Positions 27,411 through 36,259 of a stretch of 64,000 nucleotides of DNA are shown in pieces (position 1 is the first letter of the stretch; each line of letters opens with the position of its first letter). The notes beneath the pieces are model-generated. The model saw only the letters and a program-made list of their open reading frames with translations, had not been told where the DNA came from and made no database searches. Both the position numbers and the translations under genes were made by a program. Source of the stretch: Candidatus Nucleicultrix amoebiphila FS5 (GTDB lineage: Bacteria; Pseudomonadota; Alphaproteobacteria; Caedimonadales; Nucleicultricaceae); NCBI RefSeq assembly GCF_002117145.1, contig NZ_CP008743.1:868001-932000 (forward strand), in the 5' to 3' direction.

Positions 27411-30065
27411 ATGTTAAGCAAGACCTACCAGCCTCAAGAAATTGAGGCAAAAATTATTGATCTTTGGGAAAAATCAGACGTTTTTCACTTTGAAGACGAC
27501 CCTTCGAAACCTCCTTTTACCATTATTATGCCCCCACCGAATGTGACTGGCAGTCTTCATCTAGGACATGCGCTCACCTTTACACTCCAAGATATTTTAG
27601 TGCGTTATAAGCGTATGAAAGGGTATAGCGTTCTCTGGCAACCGGGCATGGATCATGCGGGTATTACAACTCAAATTCTGGTAGAAAAAGCTTTAGAGAA
27701 AGAAGGTCTACACCGACAGGATTTAGGTCGTGAAAAATTTGTTGAGCGTGTTTGGGCATGGAAAGAAGAATACGGCGGAATGATTTTCAAGCAACAGCGA
27801 CTCTTGGGATTTTCCCCAGATTGGAGTCGTGAACGCTTTACCATGGATCCTCATGCGTCTGAAGTCGTGATCAAAATATTCGTTTCTCTTTATCGAGAAA
27901 AGCTCATTTACAAAGACCAACGCCTTGTGAACTGGGATCCAAAGCTCCTTACCGCTTTGTCAGATCTTGAAGTGAAAAACATCGAAACAAAAGGAAAGCT
28001 TTGGTACATCCGCTATCCTGTTGTGGGAAGCGATGAATATATTACTGTGGCCACGACTCGACCAGAAACTCTCTTCGGAGATCAAGCTGTGGCGGTCCAT
28101 CCCAACGATGAACGTTATCATCATCTTCATGGAAAGTTTGCGCTTTTGCCCCTGAGCAATCGTGAAATTCCTATTATTACCGATGAATATTCCGATCCTG
28201 AAAAAGGAACAGGTGCAGTAAAAATCACTCCTGCCCATGATTTTAATGACTTTGAAGTAGGGAAGAGAAATAATCTTGAGCCTCTCAATATCTTTGATAT
28301 GCACGCCTGTTTAAATGAAAAAGTTCCTGAAGAATTTCAAGGGCTCGATCGTTTTGTGGCACGCAAAAAAGTTCTTGAAGCCTTAACTGAACTCGGCCTC
28401 TTGGAAAAAGAAGAAGATGTCGTGCACATGGTGCCTCATGCAGATCGTTTTTCAGGAGATATTCTTGAACCACGTATTACAGAGCAATGGTATGTGGATG
28501 CTGTTACCCTCGCCAAAGATGCCCTTGAGACTGTTAAATCTGGAAAAACTAAAATCGTCCCTGAAAGCTGGTCATCTACCTATTACCATTGGCTTGAAAA
28601 CATTCAACCTTGGTGTATTTCCCGTCAACTGTGGTGGGGACATCGTATTCCTGCTTGGTATGCTCCCGATGGAGAAATTTTCGTAGCTCACGATTCGACG
28701 GAAGCACACACGCTTGCCAAAAATCATTTTGGCCACGAGGTTTTTCTCGTACAAGATGAAGATGTTTTAGACACCTGGTTTTCTTCATCCTTATGGCCGT
28801 TCTTAACATTAAACTGGCCAGAAAAAAACAGTGTGTTGGAACGTCATTATCCCAGCGATGTCCTTGTCACCGGCTTGGATATTATTTTCTTTTGGGTTGC
28901 CCGTATGATGATGATGGGCATGCATTTTATGAAGAAGTCCCCGTTTAAAAACATCTTCTTACATGCCATGGTCCGTGATGAAAAAGGCCATAAGATGTCA
29001 AAATCAAAAGGGAACGTCATTGATCCTTTGGATGTTGTTGCAAAATTTGGGGGGGATGCCCTCAGATTTACAGTGGCCGCTTTAACAACCCCGGGCAGAG
29101 ATATTCGCCTCTCGGAATCTATTGTGGAAAATAATCGAAATTTTGCAACCAAGCTTTGGAATGCCACCCGCTTTTCTTTGCAAAATCAATGCGCATTAAA
29201 AGATGATTATGATCCTTCAACGTTAAATTCGCCCCTCAATCGTTGGATTGTCTCTGAAGTTGCAACGCTTAACCACGCTTTTGAAAACGCTCTCGATCGT
29301 TATCGCTTTGATGAGGCCGCTAGCCTTCTCTATCATTTCGTTTGGAGGACATTCTGCGATTGGTATATTGAATTTTCTAAACCCATTTTTATGGGATCGG
29401 CAGAGCAAAAAGAGCAAGAAGAAACGCGCGCGACAACCGCCTGGGTTCTGAAAATTATTTACCATATGCTGAACCCTTTCATGCCTTTTATTACGGAAGA
29501 GCTCTGGCAAGCTTTGAGCCCTCAGAGTGAGATGCTTGCTAAAGCACAGTGGCCGTTCAACGCACATAAAACAAAACAGCTAATCGATGAAAACGCTTCT
29601 AGCGATATTCGTTGGTTGATCACGTTGATTTCTGCAATCCGAACATCTCGCACAGAGCTTAATGTTCCACCAAGCACGATTCTTCCTTTACACGTGCGTG
29701 ATGCCTCTTCTCAATCTTTGTCTCGTATTGACAGATTTTTAGCTCTTCTCCAACGGTTGGCATTTGTGCGTTTTGATTCATCAGCTCCTGATGAGAAGTT
29801 AAAAGGCACAATTCAATGTGTTGTGCAAGAAGCTACGTATGTTCTTCCCATTGGCGATGTTCTGGATGTTAATAAAGAGCGTGCACGCCTTGAGAACTCT
29901 TTAAAAGACGTCATCAAGGATATCCAAGCCACGGAAAATAAACTGAACAATAAAGAGTTTGTGCAAAAAGCCCCTGAAGATATTCTTGAAAAGAATAAGG
30001 CACGTCTCAGTGAGGGCTTGGAAAAGAAAGTGAAACTTGAATCGGCTTTAGCTAATTTAAGCTAA
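27411..30065 (+). CDS. valS: Valyl-tRNA synthetase
   Basis: Charges tRNA-Val. The class I signature PPPNVTGSLHLGHAL lies near residues 41-55 and the second signature KMSKSKGNVIDP near 525-536. The editing domain (TTRPETLFGDQAVAVHP), the anticodon-binding region and a C-terminal coiled-coil arm (NKERARLENSLKDVI) are present. The length of 884 residues is usual. It is convergent with xthA, with only nine bases between the stops. Confidence 0.99.
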   Translation: MLSKTYQPQEIEAKIIDLWEKSDVFHFEDDPSKPPFTIIMPPPNVTGSLHLGHALTFTLQDILVRYKRMKGYSVLWQPGMDHAGITTQILVEKALEKEGLHRQDLGREKFVERVWAWKEEYGGMIFKQQRLLGFSPDWSRERFTMDPHASEVVIKIFVSLYREKLIYKDQRLVNWDPKLLTALSDLEVKNIETKGKLWYIRYPVVGSDEYITVATTRPETLFGDQAVAVHPNDERYHHLHGKFALLPLSNREIPIITDEYSDPEKGTGAVKITPAHDFNDFEVGKRNNLEPLNIFDMHACLNEKVPEEFQGLDRFVARKKVLEALTELGLLEKEEDVVHMVPHADRFSGDILEPRITEQWYVDAVTLAKDALETVKSGKTKIVPESWSSTYYHWLENIQPWCISRQLWWGHRIPAWYAPDGEIFVAHDSTEAHTLAKNHFGHEVFLVQDEDVLDTWFSSSLWPFLTLNWPEKNSVLERHYPSDVLVTGLDIIFFWVARMMMMGMHFMKKSPFKNIFLHAMVRDEKGHKMSKSKGNVIDPLDVVAKFGGDALRFTVAALTTPGRDIRLSESIVENNRNFATKLWNATRFSLQNQCALKDDYDPSTLNSPLNRWIVSEVATLNHAFENALDRYRFDEAASLLYHFVWRTFCDWYIEFSKPIFMGSAEQKEQEETRATTAWVLKIIYHMLNPFMPFITEELWQALSPQSEMLAKAQWPFNAHKTKQLIDENASSDIRWLITLISAIRTSRTELNVPPSTILPLHVRDASSQSLSRIDRFLALLQRLAFVRFDSSAPDEKLKGTIQCVVQEATYVLPIGDVLDVNKERARLENSLKDVIKDIQATENKLNNKEFVQKAPEDILEKNKARLSEGLEKKVKLESALANLS

Positions 30066-30074
30066 CATTTATAC

Positions 30075-30863
30075 TCATTTAAGCTGAATCCACAAAGGGG
30101 CATGATCAGAAGCCTGAGGTTGTCCGCGCACTTCAAAAGCAACCCCCCCATCTTCTAAAAGGTCTATAGCCTGAGGAGATAAGAGAAAATGATCAATGCG
30201 AAAGCCCAAGTTTTGTTGCCACGACCCTGCTCGATAATCCCACCAAGTAAAATGAGACCTTGGATCTTGGTGAGGCTTTAAGCCTATTTGTTTTTGTGCG
30301 TCATAAAGTCCCAGATGGACCAGCTTTCTAAATGCTGCCCGCTCTTGATAGCTACACAAAATTCGTTCTCTCTCGAATAAGCTCGGGTCGTAGACATCAT
30401 CCACTTCAGGGGCCACATTGTAATCCCCCCCCACACACAAGACCTCATTGTACGTCAAAAGCATTTTTAAGTGATCGTGAAGCCTTTCATAGAACCTGAG
30501 TTTATACTCATAGCTCTCACTCCCCACCTCTCGACCATTGGGAACATAGACAGACGCCACACGCGTCGTCCCAACCACCGCTTCGATATAACGTGCCGCT
30601 ATGTCAGCATCATCCCCCGGCAAACCTTCTTTTACGTCTTCAATGGGATTTTTCGCAAGGATGGCAACACCATTATACGTCTTTTGCCCCAAGACAGCGA
30701 CATTATAGCCCGCCTCTTCAAATTCTTGGCTTGGAAAAGCTTCTTTTAAACACTTAATTTCTTGTAAAAGCAGAATGTCCGGCCCAACATTTTTAATCCA
30801 TTCAAGGACCTGAGGCAGACGAACTCTAATAGAATTGACGTTCCATGTTGCTATTTTGGTCAT
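30075..30863 (-). CDS. xthA: Exodeoxyribonuclease III
   Basis: AP endonuclease and 3'-5' exonuclease of base-excision repair. The endonuclease/exonuclease/phosphatase fold shows TWNVNSIRVRLPQVLEW at the start, the metal-binding Glu in LLQEIKC near residue 36, the GGDYNVAPEVDDVYDP block with its catalytic Asp and Asn, and the terminal SDHAPLWIQL. The length of 262 residues is typical. It lies 22 bases downstream of the Fe-S carrier gene and is probably co-transcribed with it. Confidence 0.96.
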   Translation of the reverse strand: MTKIATWNVNSIRVRLPQVLEWIKNVGPDILLLQEIKCLKEAFPSQEFEEAGYNVAVLGQKTYNGVAILAKNPIEDVKEGLPGDDADIAARYIEAVVGTTRVASVYVPNGREVGSESYEYKLRFYERLHDHLKMLLTYNEVLCVGGDYNVAPEVDDVYDPSLFERERILCSYQERAAFRKLVHLGLYDAQKQIGLKPHQDPRSHFTWWDYRAGSWQQNLGFRIDHFLLSPQAIDLLEDGGVAFEVRGQPQASDHAPLWIQLK

Positions 30864-30885
30864 TATTGTTATGCCCTGTTAGACC

Positions 30886-31260
30886 TTAAATAATTGAAAA
30901 TGAATTTCCACATCCACATGAAGCTACAGCATTGGGATTCTTAATCACAAAGGCAGCACTCATCATATCTTCCGTATAATCAATCATAGATCCATTGAGA
31001 AAATTTAAAGAAGTTTCATCAGAGATGATTTTAACTTCACCCAAAGAAAAGACGATATCTTCATGACCAGGTTCTTTTTCAAATGAAAAGTTATACTGAA
31101 GTCCTGAACATCCGCCTCCATCAACGCGTACACGCAGCATGCCCTCGGTTTTTTCTAAAACTGTTATTTGATCAAAAGCCCTTTGGGTGACTTGCAAATT
31201 CAAATCACTTGAGGGATTAAGGGGAGTCATCTTTAAAATATCGTCTTTATTCATTTTCAA
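30886..31260 (-). CDS. A-type iron-sulphur cluster carrier (ErpA/IscA family)
   Basis: Carries Fe-S clusters to target proteins. The three ligand cysteines are present: one in GGGCSGLQYNF near residue 55 and two in the C-terminal CGCGNSF. The 124-residue protein is slightly longer than usual because of an N-terminal extension of about 15 residues. In alphaproteobacteria the copy beside xthA is usually ErpA, but ErpA and IscA cannot be separated on sequence alone here, so no symbol is given. Confidence 0.92.
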   Translation of the reverse strand: MKMNKDDILKMTPLNPSSDLNLQVTQRAFDQITVLEKTEGMLRVRVDGGGCSGLQYNFSFEKEPGHEDIVFSLGEVKIISDETSLNFLNGSMIDYTEDMMSAAFVIKNPNAVASCGCGNSFSII

Positions 31261-31350
31261 AAATATTCTTTGAAACCATTGGTAGATTTAGCATAGTGTG
31301 TTATGCAGAAATCATGTTGGACATAACAATTCTTTAGACTATAGCAACAA

Positions 31351-33108
31351 ATGCCCCAAAATCTCTACAAAACTTTTCGTGATGAAATCATTAAGATTAT
31401 TGATGCCCTTGTTCAAGAAAAAAAACTAAAGGCAGGGCTTGATACCAGTAAAGTCACCGTTGACCCTCCCCGAGAGTCTACCCATGGCGATTTAGCAACT
31501 AATGTGGCGATGGTTCTTGCAAAAGAAGCCAATCTATCTCCTCGGGATTTGGCTCAACTGGTCGAAGAAAAATTGAAAAATAATTCTTTTGTCACGCATA
31601 TTGAAATAGCAGGTCCAGGCTTTATCAATTTTTCTCTTCATCATGACTTCTGGGCTCAAGAAGTTAGGAACATTCTAAAATCTGGCATAAATTATGGCGA
31701 TTCAACTTTAGGAAAAGGGCATGCTATCAACGTAGAATATGCTTCTGTGAATCCCACGGGTCCTCTTCATATGGGCCACAGTCGTGTAGCACTTGTCGCA
31801 GACGTATTGGCCAACTTGCTCGAAAAAGCGGGACATCCTATACAGCGTGAATATTACGTAAATGATAGTGGGGGCCAAGCGCGTATTTTGGTATTGTCTG
31901 TCTATCAACGCTATTTAGAAGCCCTCGGCCATACCATTGGTCCTATTGATGGTTATCAAGGAGACTATTTAATTCCGGTGGGTCAAGCTCTGGCTAAAAA
32001 GTATGGAGATCAATGGGTTAATAAACCTGAAGAGCAATGGTATGAGACATTTCGCGCTTTTTCCATTGACGCCATGATGACACGTATTAAATCTGATCTT
32101 AATGATTTAGGAGTTTTTCACGACGTCTTTACATCCGAGCATAGCATTGTCAAAGAAGGCAAAGTAGAAGCTGCTTTTAAAGCTTTAGAAAATCTAGGAT
32201 TAATTTATCAAGGCATCCTAGAGCCTCCCAAAGGTAAAACCCCCGATGATTGGGAACCTCGTGAACAAACTTTGTTCCGTGCTGCTCAATTCGGCGATGA
32301 TGTTGATCGTCCCTTAAAAAAGTCTGATGGCAGCTGGACATATTTTGCCAACGATATTGCCTATCATTTTGATAAGTTTAATCGAGGGTCACCGACTCTT
32401 ATCGATGTTTTAGGCGCTGATCATGGCGGCTACGTAAAACGTTTATCTGCGGCGGTCACCGCGATCACTGAGGGAAAAGGACAAGCCATTGTTAAACTTT
32501 GCCAGATGGTTCGCTTCATTGATCAGGGACAAGTTTTAAAAATGTCAAAACGGGCAGGTGTTTTTGTCACTGTTCAAGAAGCTATCCAAAAAGTAGGTCG
32601 CGATGCGATTCGCTTCATCATGCTAACCCGCAAAAACGATGCTCCTTTAGACTTTGATTTTGATAAAGTGATAGAGCAAACAAAGGATAACCCTGTTTTT
32701 TATGTGCAATACGCTCACGCCCGTTGTCATTCTGTAAAACGTCATTTTTTGGGGACATTTCCCCACGTTGACTTAACTCCTGAAACCTTGGCAAGTCTTG
32801 ATCTCAAGGGTCAATTTCAAGATCTTGGTGAGCTTTCTCTTATAAAATTGATGGCCACATGGCCCCGCGTTATTGAGACCGCTGCGCTCACTTATGAACC
32901 CCATCGTATTGCTTTTTATCTATATGATGTGGCTTCAGCCTTTCATTCTTTATGGAACAAAGGCCGCGAAAATGAAGAATTACGGTTTATTTTACCCAAC
33001 GATGTTGAACTTTCACAAAAACGCTATTGCCTTGTCTACGCAGTCATGCTCATCATAGCATCAGGATTAAAAGTACTAGGGGTGCAACCTCTGGAGGAGA
33101 TGCGTTAG
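31351..33108 (+). CDS. argS: Arginyl-tRNA synthetase
   Basis: Charges tRNA-Arg. The class I signature appears as NPTGPLHMGHSR near residues 134-145 and the second motif as KMSKRAGVF near 398-406. The C-terminal DALR anticodon-binding domain includes VQYAHARCHS. The length of 585 residues is standard. Its stop codon TAG overlaps the GTG start of the next gene. Confidence 0.98.
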   Translation: MPQNLYKTFRDEIIKIIDALVQEKKLKAGLDTSKVTVDPPRESTHGDLATNVAMVLAKEANLSPRDLAQLVEEKLKNNSFVTHIEIAGPGFINFSLHHDFWAQEVRNILKSGINYGDSTLGKGHAINVEYASVNPTGPLHMGHSRVALVADVLANLLEKAGHPIQREYYVNDSGGQARILVLSVYQRYLEALGHTIGPIDGYQGDYLIPVGQALAKKYGDQWVNKPEEQWYETFRAFSIDAMMTRIKSDLNDLGVFHDVFTSEHSIVKEGKVEAAFKALENLGLIYQGILEPPKGKTPDDWEPREQTLFRAAQFGDDVDRPLKKSDGSWTYFANDIAYHFDKFNRGSPTLIDVLGADHGGYVKRLSAAVTAITEGKGQAIVKLCQMVRFIDQGQVLKMSKRAGVFVTVQEAIQKVGRDAIRFIMLTRKNDAPLDFDFDKVIEQTKDNPVFYVQYAHARCHSVKRHFLGTFPHVDLTPETLASLDLKGQFQDLGELSLIKLMATWPRVIETAALTYEPHRIAFYLYDVASAFHSLWNKGRENEELRFILPNDVELSQKRYCLVYAVMLIIASGLKVLGVQPLEEMR

Positions 33109-33884
33109 TGACCCAGACAAAGTGGAATAAAAGACCAACTTCGGTGCACACCCAGTTTCGGTCCTATTCCTATGGTCAGGAAAAATCGGGATTTTTTAGC
33201 TCTCCATTAAGAATTTTTTTGTTTCTTTTAGGATTCACTTTGCTCATAGGCGGTGGGTTTCTTTTTCTTAATTACAATCACTCAAAACCCACAACAACTC
33301 TCCCCATCATTTCTCCACCTGACACTCCTTTGAAAATTCGCCCCAAAGAGGGCTCTTCACGTCTGATCCCCCATCAAGAAAAAACCATTTATCAAAGCTT
33401 GGATCATAAGAAAGACAAAACCACTGAAACCAAAATTATTGAAAAACCTGAAGAGCCCATTATCCGACCTCCAGCGTTAAGTGAGAACTTTTTTGCTGAG
33501 CATATGGACACTCAAAATGATCATAATCCCACAGAATCAGACATTTCTTCTAAGGAAAACATTACAGTTTACGAACGCTGTCCTTACACCTTGAAAGGAG
33601 AGTCTCTTCCTTCTCATCCAAAATTGGCATCAATTAAATACTTTGTCTCTTTCAAAGGGTTTCAAAGTCACGACGAAGCCGAGTCTGCTTGGGGTCAAAT
33701 AATGAAGATGCCCGCTATAAAAAAAGATACATTGAGACTCGAAACATACTTTAGACGGGTCGATTTAGGATTCAGGCAGGGTATCGAACATCGTATCCTT
33801 GTAGGCCCCTTTGTTACTCTTGAGAAAGCCTTAAATTTTTGCAAAGTCTCTAGTCGTCAGTGTGTTGTCCAAGAAAGCTATTAG
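33108..33884 (+). CDS. SPOR-domain membrane protein
   Basis: A 258-residue inner-membrane protein. A short cytoplasmic head is followed by one membrane segment near residues 37-57, a Pro/Lys/Glu-rich periplasmic linker, and a C-terminal SPOR domain from about 180 to 255. SPOR domains bind denuded glycan at the septum. The start is taken as the GTG at 33108, which overlaps the argS stop in TAGTG with GGAGGAG about eight bases before it. The open frame extends upstream inside argS but lacks support. argS followed by a SPOR protein is a standard alphaproteobacterial pair. Confidence 0.88.
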   Translation: MTQTKWNKRPTSVHTQFRSYSYGQEKSGFFSSPLRIFLFLLGFTLLIGGGFLFLNYNHSKPTTTLPIISPPDTPLKIRPKEGSSRLIPHQEKTIYQSLDHKKDKTTETKIIEKPEEPIIRPPALSENFFAEHMDTQNDHNPTESDISSKENITVYERCPYTLKGESLPSHPKLASIKYFVSFKGFQSHDEAESAWGQIMKMPAIKKDTLRLETYFRRVDLGFRQGIEHRILVGPFVTLEKALNFCKVSSRQCVVQESY

Positions 33885-34017
33885 GTGATTAATCCCAATT
33901 AACTTGCAAGTGTTGACAGCGCCCGAGCCCTGCTGTTATTCACACCTCCAAGCGGATAATCCAGAGCCTCCCTCACTCCTGTAACTTCTTAAGATCGTCT
34001 TCTTTGATGCAGGCTCA

Positions 34018-34704
34018 CTAAAATTTTCTCTCCGGGGGCAGGATCATTTTAAATTTGGCCCCGTATATCAAATATCTCGAATACTCCTCTACTTGTTCTG
34101 CTAAATCTTGAGTCGTTTGACTATAATGTTTGATTCTATGATGATTTCCCCTGCGATCATCAAGAAAATCAAGTTCCTTTTTAGGAATTAATGTATTATG
34201 AATCAATTCTAGATAAGTGCTAGATGTGTAGTGATCTCTTACACACAGGTCTGCTTCCATTCTTAATTCCGTGTTTAAAGAATACAGGCCGTGAAACCTA
34301 TTGTTTTCTTCTTTAATTTCGAGAACCAACTCTACCTCTAACCCCTCATTTTTAAAGTCTTTAACTGAAATATTGAACGTTGGTTTTGTCTCCTTCTTTC
34401 CCTTTTTCCCCTCATCATGCACAGCACACGTGATATGATAGCCTCGGGCGTTAGGGAAATTCTTGGAAAGCATTGGCTGGAAGAATAGAGTTCTTGGCAT
34501 ACCTTTTCGATAGTTTTTTCTCACAAAAGCCTTTTGAGGGAGCGGCTTTGCTCTGCTCGCCGTACTCTTGACAGTGAGCCGACTAAAGTCTTTGATCACT
34601 TCCTCAACCAAGAAGAACGACCCGTGACTCTCGCCACTTCCTGCCCCCACGCATAACCCCAACATAATGAATATAAATTTTAGACGTCTACACTGCAGCC
34701 CCAT
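34018..34704 (-). CDS. Exported protein of unknown function
   Basis: I do not recognise this 228-residue protein. It has a basic start and a hydrophobic stretch (LKFIFIMLGLCVGAG, about residues 8-22) that looks like a signal peptide, then a mixed-charge soluble body. Two cysteines lie in the body (CAVHDE and LCVRDHY), which could form a disulphide. It stands alone on the minus strand between the argS-SPOR pair and tatABC. A family with nagZ and scpAB usually occupies this spot in alphaproteobacteria. The signal peptide and the length support a real gene; function is open. Confidence 0.6.
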   Translation of the reverse strand: MGLQCRRLKFIFIMLGLCVGAGSGESHGSFFLVEEVIKDFSRLTVKSTASRAKPLPQKAFVRKNYRKGMPRTLFFQPMLSKNFPNARGYHITCAVHDEGKKGKKETKPTFNISVKDFKNEGLEVELVLEIKEENNRFHGLYSLNTELRMEADLCVRDHYTSSTYLELIHNTLIPKKELDFLDDRRGNHHRIKHYSQTTQDLAEQVEEYSRYLIYGAKFKMILPPERKF

Positions 34705-34986
34705 GACTCTTTCTCCTGTTCTAAACGTTACACTTCACCCGCCAACTATTTTATGATTTTTTTAGAGTATGATATCTACTATTTGCATTTGTCAAGTTTT
34801 TTGTCAAATATGTGTCTTACTTCCCCTTGTACTCTTTTGCCCCCTGGTTTATTATTTTTTTTGATCCCTTAAACGCTTGGAGATCAAGATAGATTTGGCC
34901 TTCAAAAGATATAATAAGCGTTTTTTATTGCGCACATGTAGTAAGTTTTATATACAAACCAAGGAATTACTTTAGGAGTATTGTTA

Positions 34987-35199
34987 ATGGGATTAAGTTT
35001 AGGTCACGTCCTTCTTCTCTTGGTTGTCGTACTGATCATTTTTGGTGCAGGCAAATTACCCAAGGTGATGGAAGAATTAGCAAAAGGCATTAAGGCCTTT
35101 AAAGGAGGCCTTGAAGAAGAGCCTGTTCCTTCCAAAAATAATCCAAAGGTTTTACAGTCACGCTCAAATAAATCCCCAAGTAAAAAGAAAAAGAGCTAG
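34987..35199 (+). CDS. tatA: Sec-independent translocase subunit TatA
   Basis: Forms the pore-like assembly of the twin-arginine translocase. The 70-residue protein has one N-terminal membrane helix (LGHVLLLLVVVLIIFG), the conserved hinge FGAGKLP, an amphipathic helix (MEELAKGIKAFKGG), and a Lys-rich tail. A TTG at 34981 is in frame, but the ATG at 34987 lies at the right distance (about eight bases) from AGGAG and gives the usual N-terminus. It is followed by tatB three bases later. Confidence 0.95.
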   Translation: MGLSLGHVLLLLVVVLIIFGAGKLPKVMEELAKGIKAFKGGLEEEPVPSKNNPKVLQSRSNKSPSKKKKS

Positions 35200-35202
35200 T
35201 CC

Positions 35203-35505
35203 ATGTTTGACTTGGGCAGTTGGGGAGAAATTTTTATCATCGCCGTGGTCGCTTTAATCCTCTTAGGACCTAAAGAAATACCTGTGGTACTGCGTGCCTT
35301 GGGCCGTTGGATTGCCAAAGCTAAGAATTTAAGTAATGAAGTTCGCTCAACCCTGAATCATTTTATTCATCAAGGGGAATTTGAAGAATTTAAGAAATCG
35401 GCGAATATTTATACGCCTCTGCAAAATGATAATGATCCTTTAAAAAAGCCTATAATCAATGACAAAAAAACCATCAAGACTCCAAAAAGACGCGCTCGCA
35501 ACTAG
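35203..35505 (+). CDS. tatB: Sec-independent translocase subunit TatB
   Basis: Substrate-receptor partner of TatC. The 100-residue protein begins MFDLGSWGEIFIIAVVALILLGPKEIP, the standard TatB helix and hinge (Glu in the membrane segment, GPKEIP hinge). An amphipathic helix follows, then a short basic tail. The last 47 bases overlap the first possible tatC start in another frame. Confidence 0.94.
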   Translation: MFDLGSWGEIFIIAVVALILLGPKEIPVVLRALGRWIAKAKNLSNEVRSTLNHFIHQGEFEEFKKSANIYTPLQNDNDPLKKPIINDKKTIKTPKRRARN

Positions 35506-36244
35506 TCATGAGATGGCTATCGTTGATCATTTAATTGAGCTACGCCGTCGTTTACTCTATTCGGTGTTCGCTTTTTTTAGTGCCTTTTTAGTTTGCTATT
35601 ATTTTTCTGAAGAAATTTTTGCCTTCTTGATTCGTCCTCTCGCCGAGGCACTCAAAGATAAGGAAGGCCGTCGCTTAATTTACACAGGTCTGGCCGAAGC
35701 TTTTTTTACTTACCTCAAGGTGGCTTTCTTTTCTGCTGCCTTTCTCTCATTTCCCATTGTTGCAAATCAGTTGTGGATTTTTATCGCCCCTGGCTTATAC
35801 AGCCAAGAAAAGCGTGTCGCACTCCCCTTTCTTTTGGCAACCCCCATTTTGTTTTTCCTTGGAGCAGCCTTTGCGTACTACATCATTATTCCTCCAGCTT
35901 GGCAGTTTTTTCTTAATTTTGAAACCCACGGTACGTCAGAGACTCTGCCTATTCAATTAGAAGCGCGTGTCGGAGAATATCTTTCTATTATCATGCGTTT
36001 GATCATGGCCTTTGGTATTTGTTTCCAATTGCCAATTTTGCTTTTTCTGTTAGCACGTGTTGGCATTCTTCAGTATCAAATGCTTGAGAAATATCGTAAA
36101 TATAGTTTTATCATGATTTTGGTTGTTTCTGCCCTCTTAACACCGCCAGATGTTTTGAGTATGGTAGGATTGGCTTTGCCCTTGTATGGTCTTTATGAGA
36201 TTTCGATTTTATTAATTCGTTTGCTGGTAAAAACAAAGAAATAA
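35459..36244 (+). CDS. tatC: Sec-independent translocase subunit TatC
   Basis: Polytopic core of the Tat translocase that reads the twin-arginine signal. The 261-residue protein has six membrane segments. HLIELRRRLLYS follows the N-terminus, and FLFLLARVGI and ALLTPPDVLSM are family blocks. The first ATG (35459) gives a 47-base overlap with tatB. A second ATG at 35513, just after the tatB stop, would yield a 243-residue form that still contains all conserved parts. Neither has a strong ribosome site. The likely substrate in this window is the Rieske protein. Confidence 0.94.
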   Translation: MTKKPSRLQKDALATSHEMAIVDHLIELRRRLLYSVFAFFSAFLVCYYFSEEIFAFLIRPLAEALKDKEGRRLIYTGLAEAFFTYLKVAFFSAAFLSFPIVANQLWIFIAPGLYSQEKRVALPFLLATPILFFLGAAFAYYIIIPPAWQFFLNFETHGTSETLPIQLEARVGEYLSIIMRLIMAFGICFQLPILLFLLARVGILQYQMLEKYRKYSFIMILVVSALLTPPDVLSMVGLALPLYGLYEISILLIRLLVKTKK

Positions 36245-36259
36245 GTTTGGAGAGTTACG

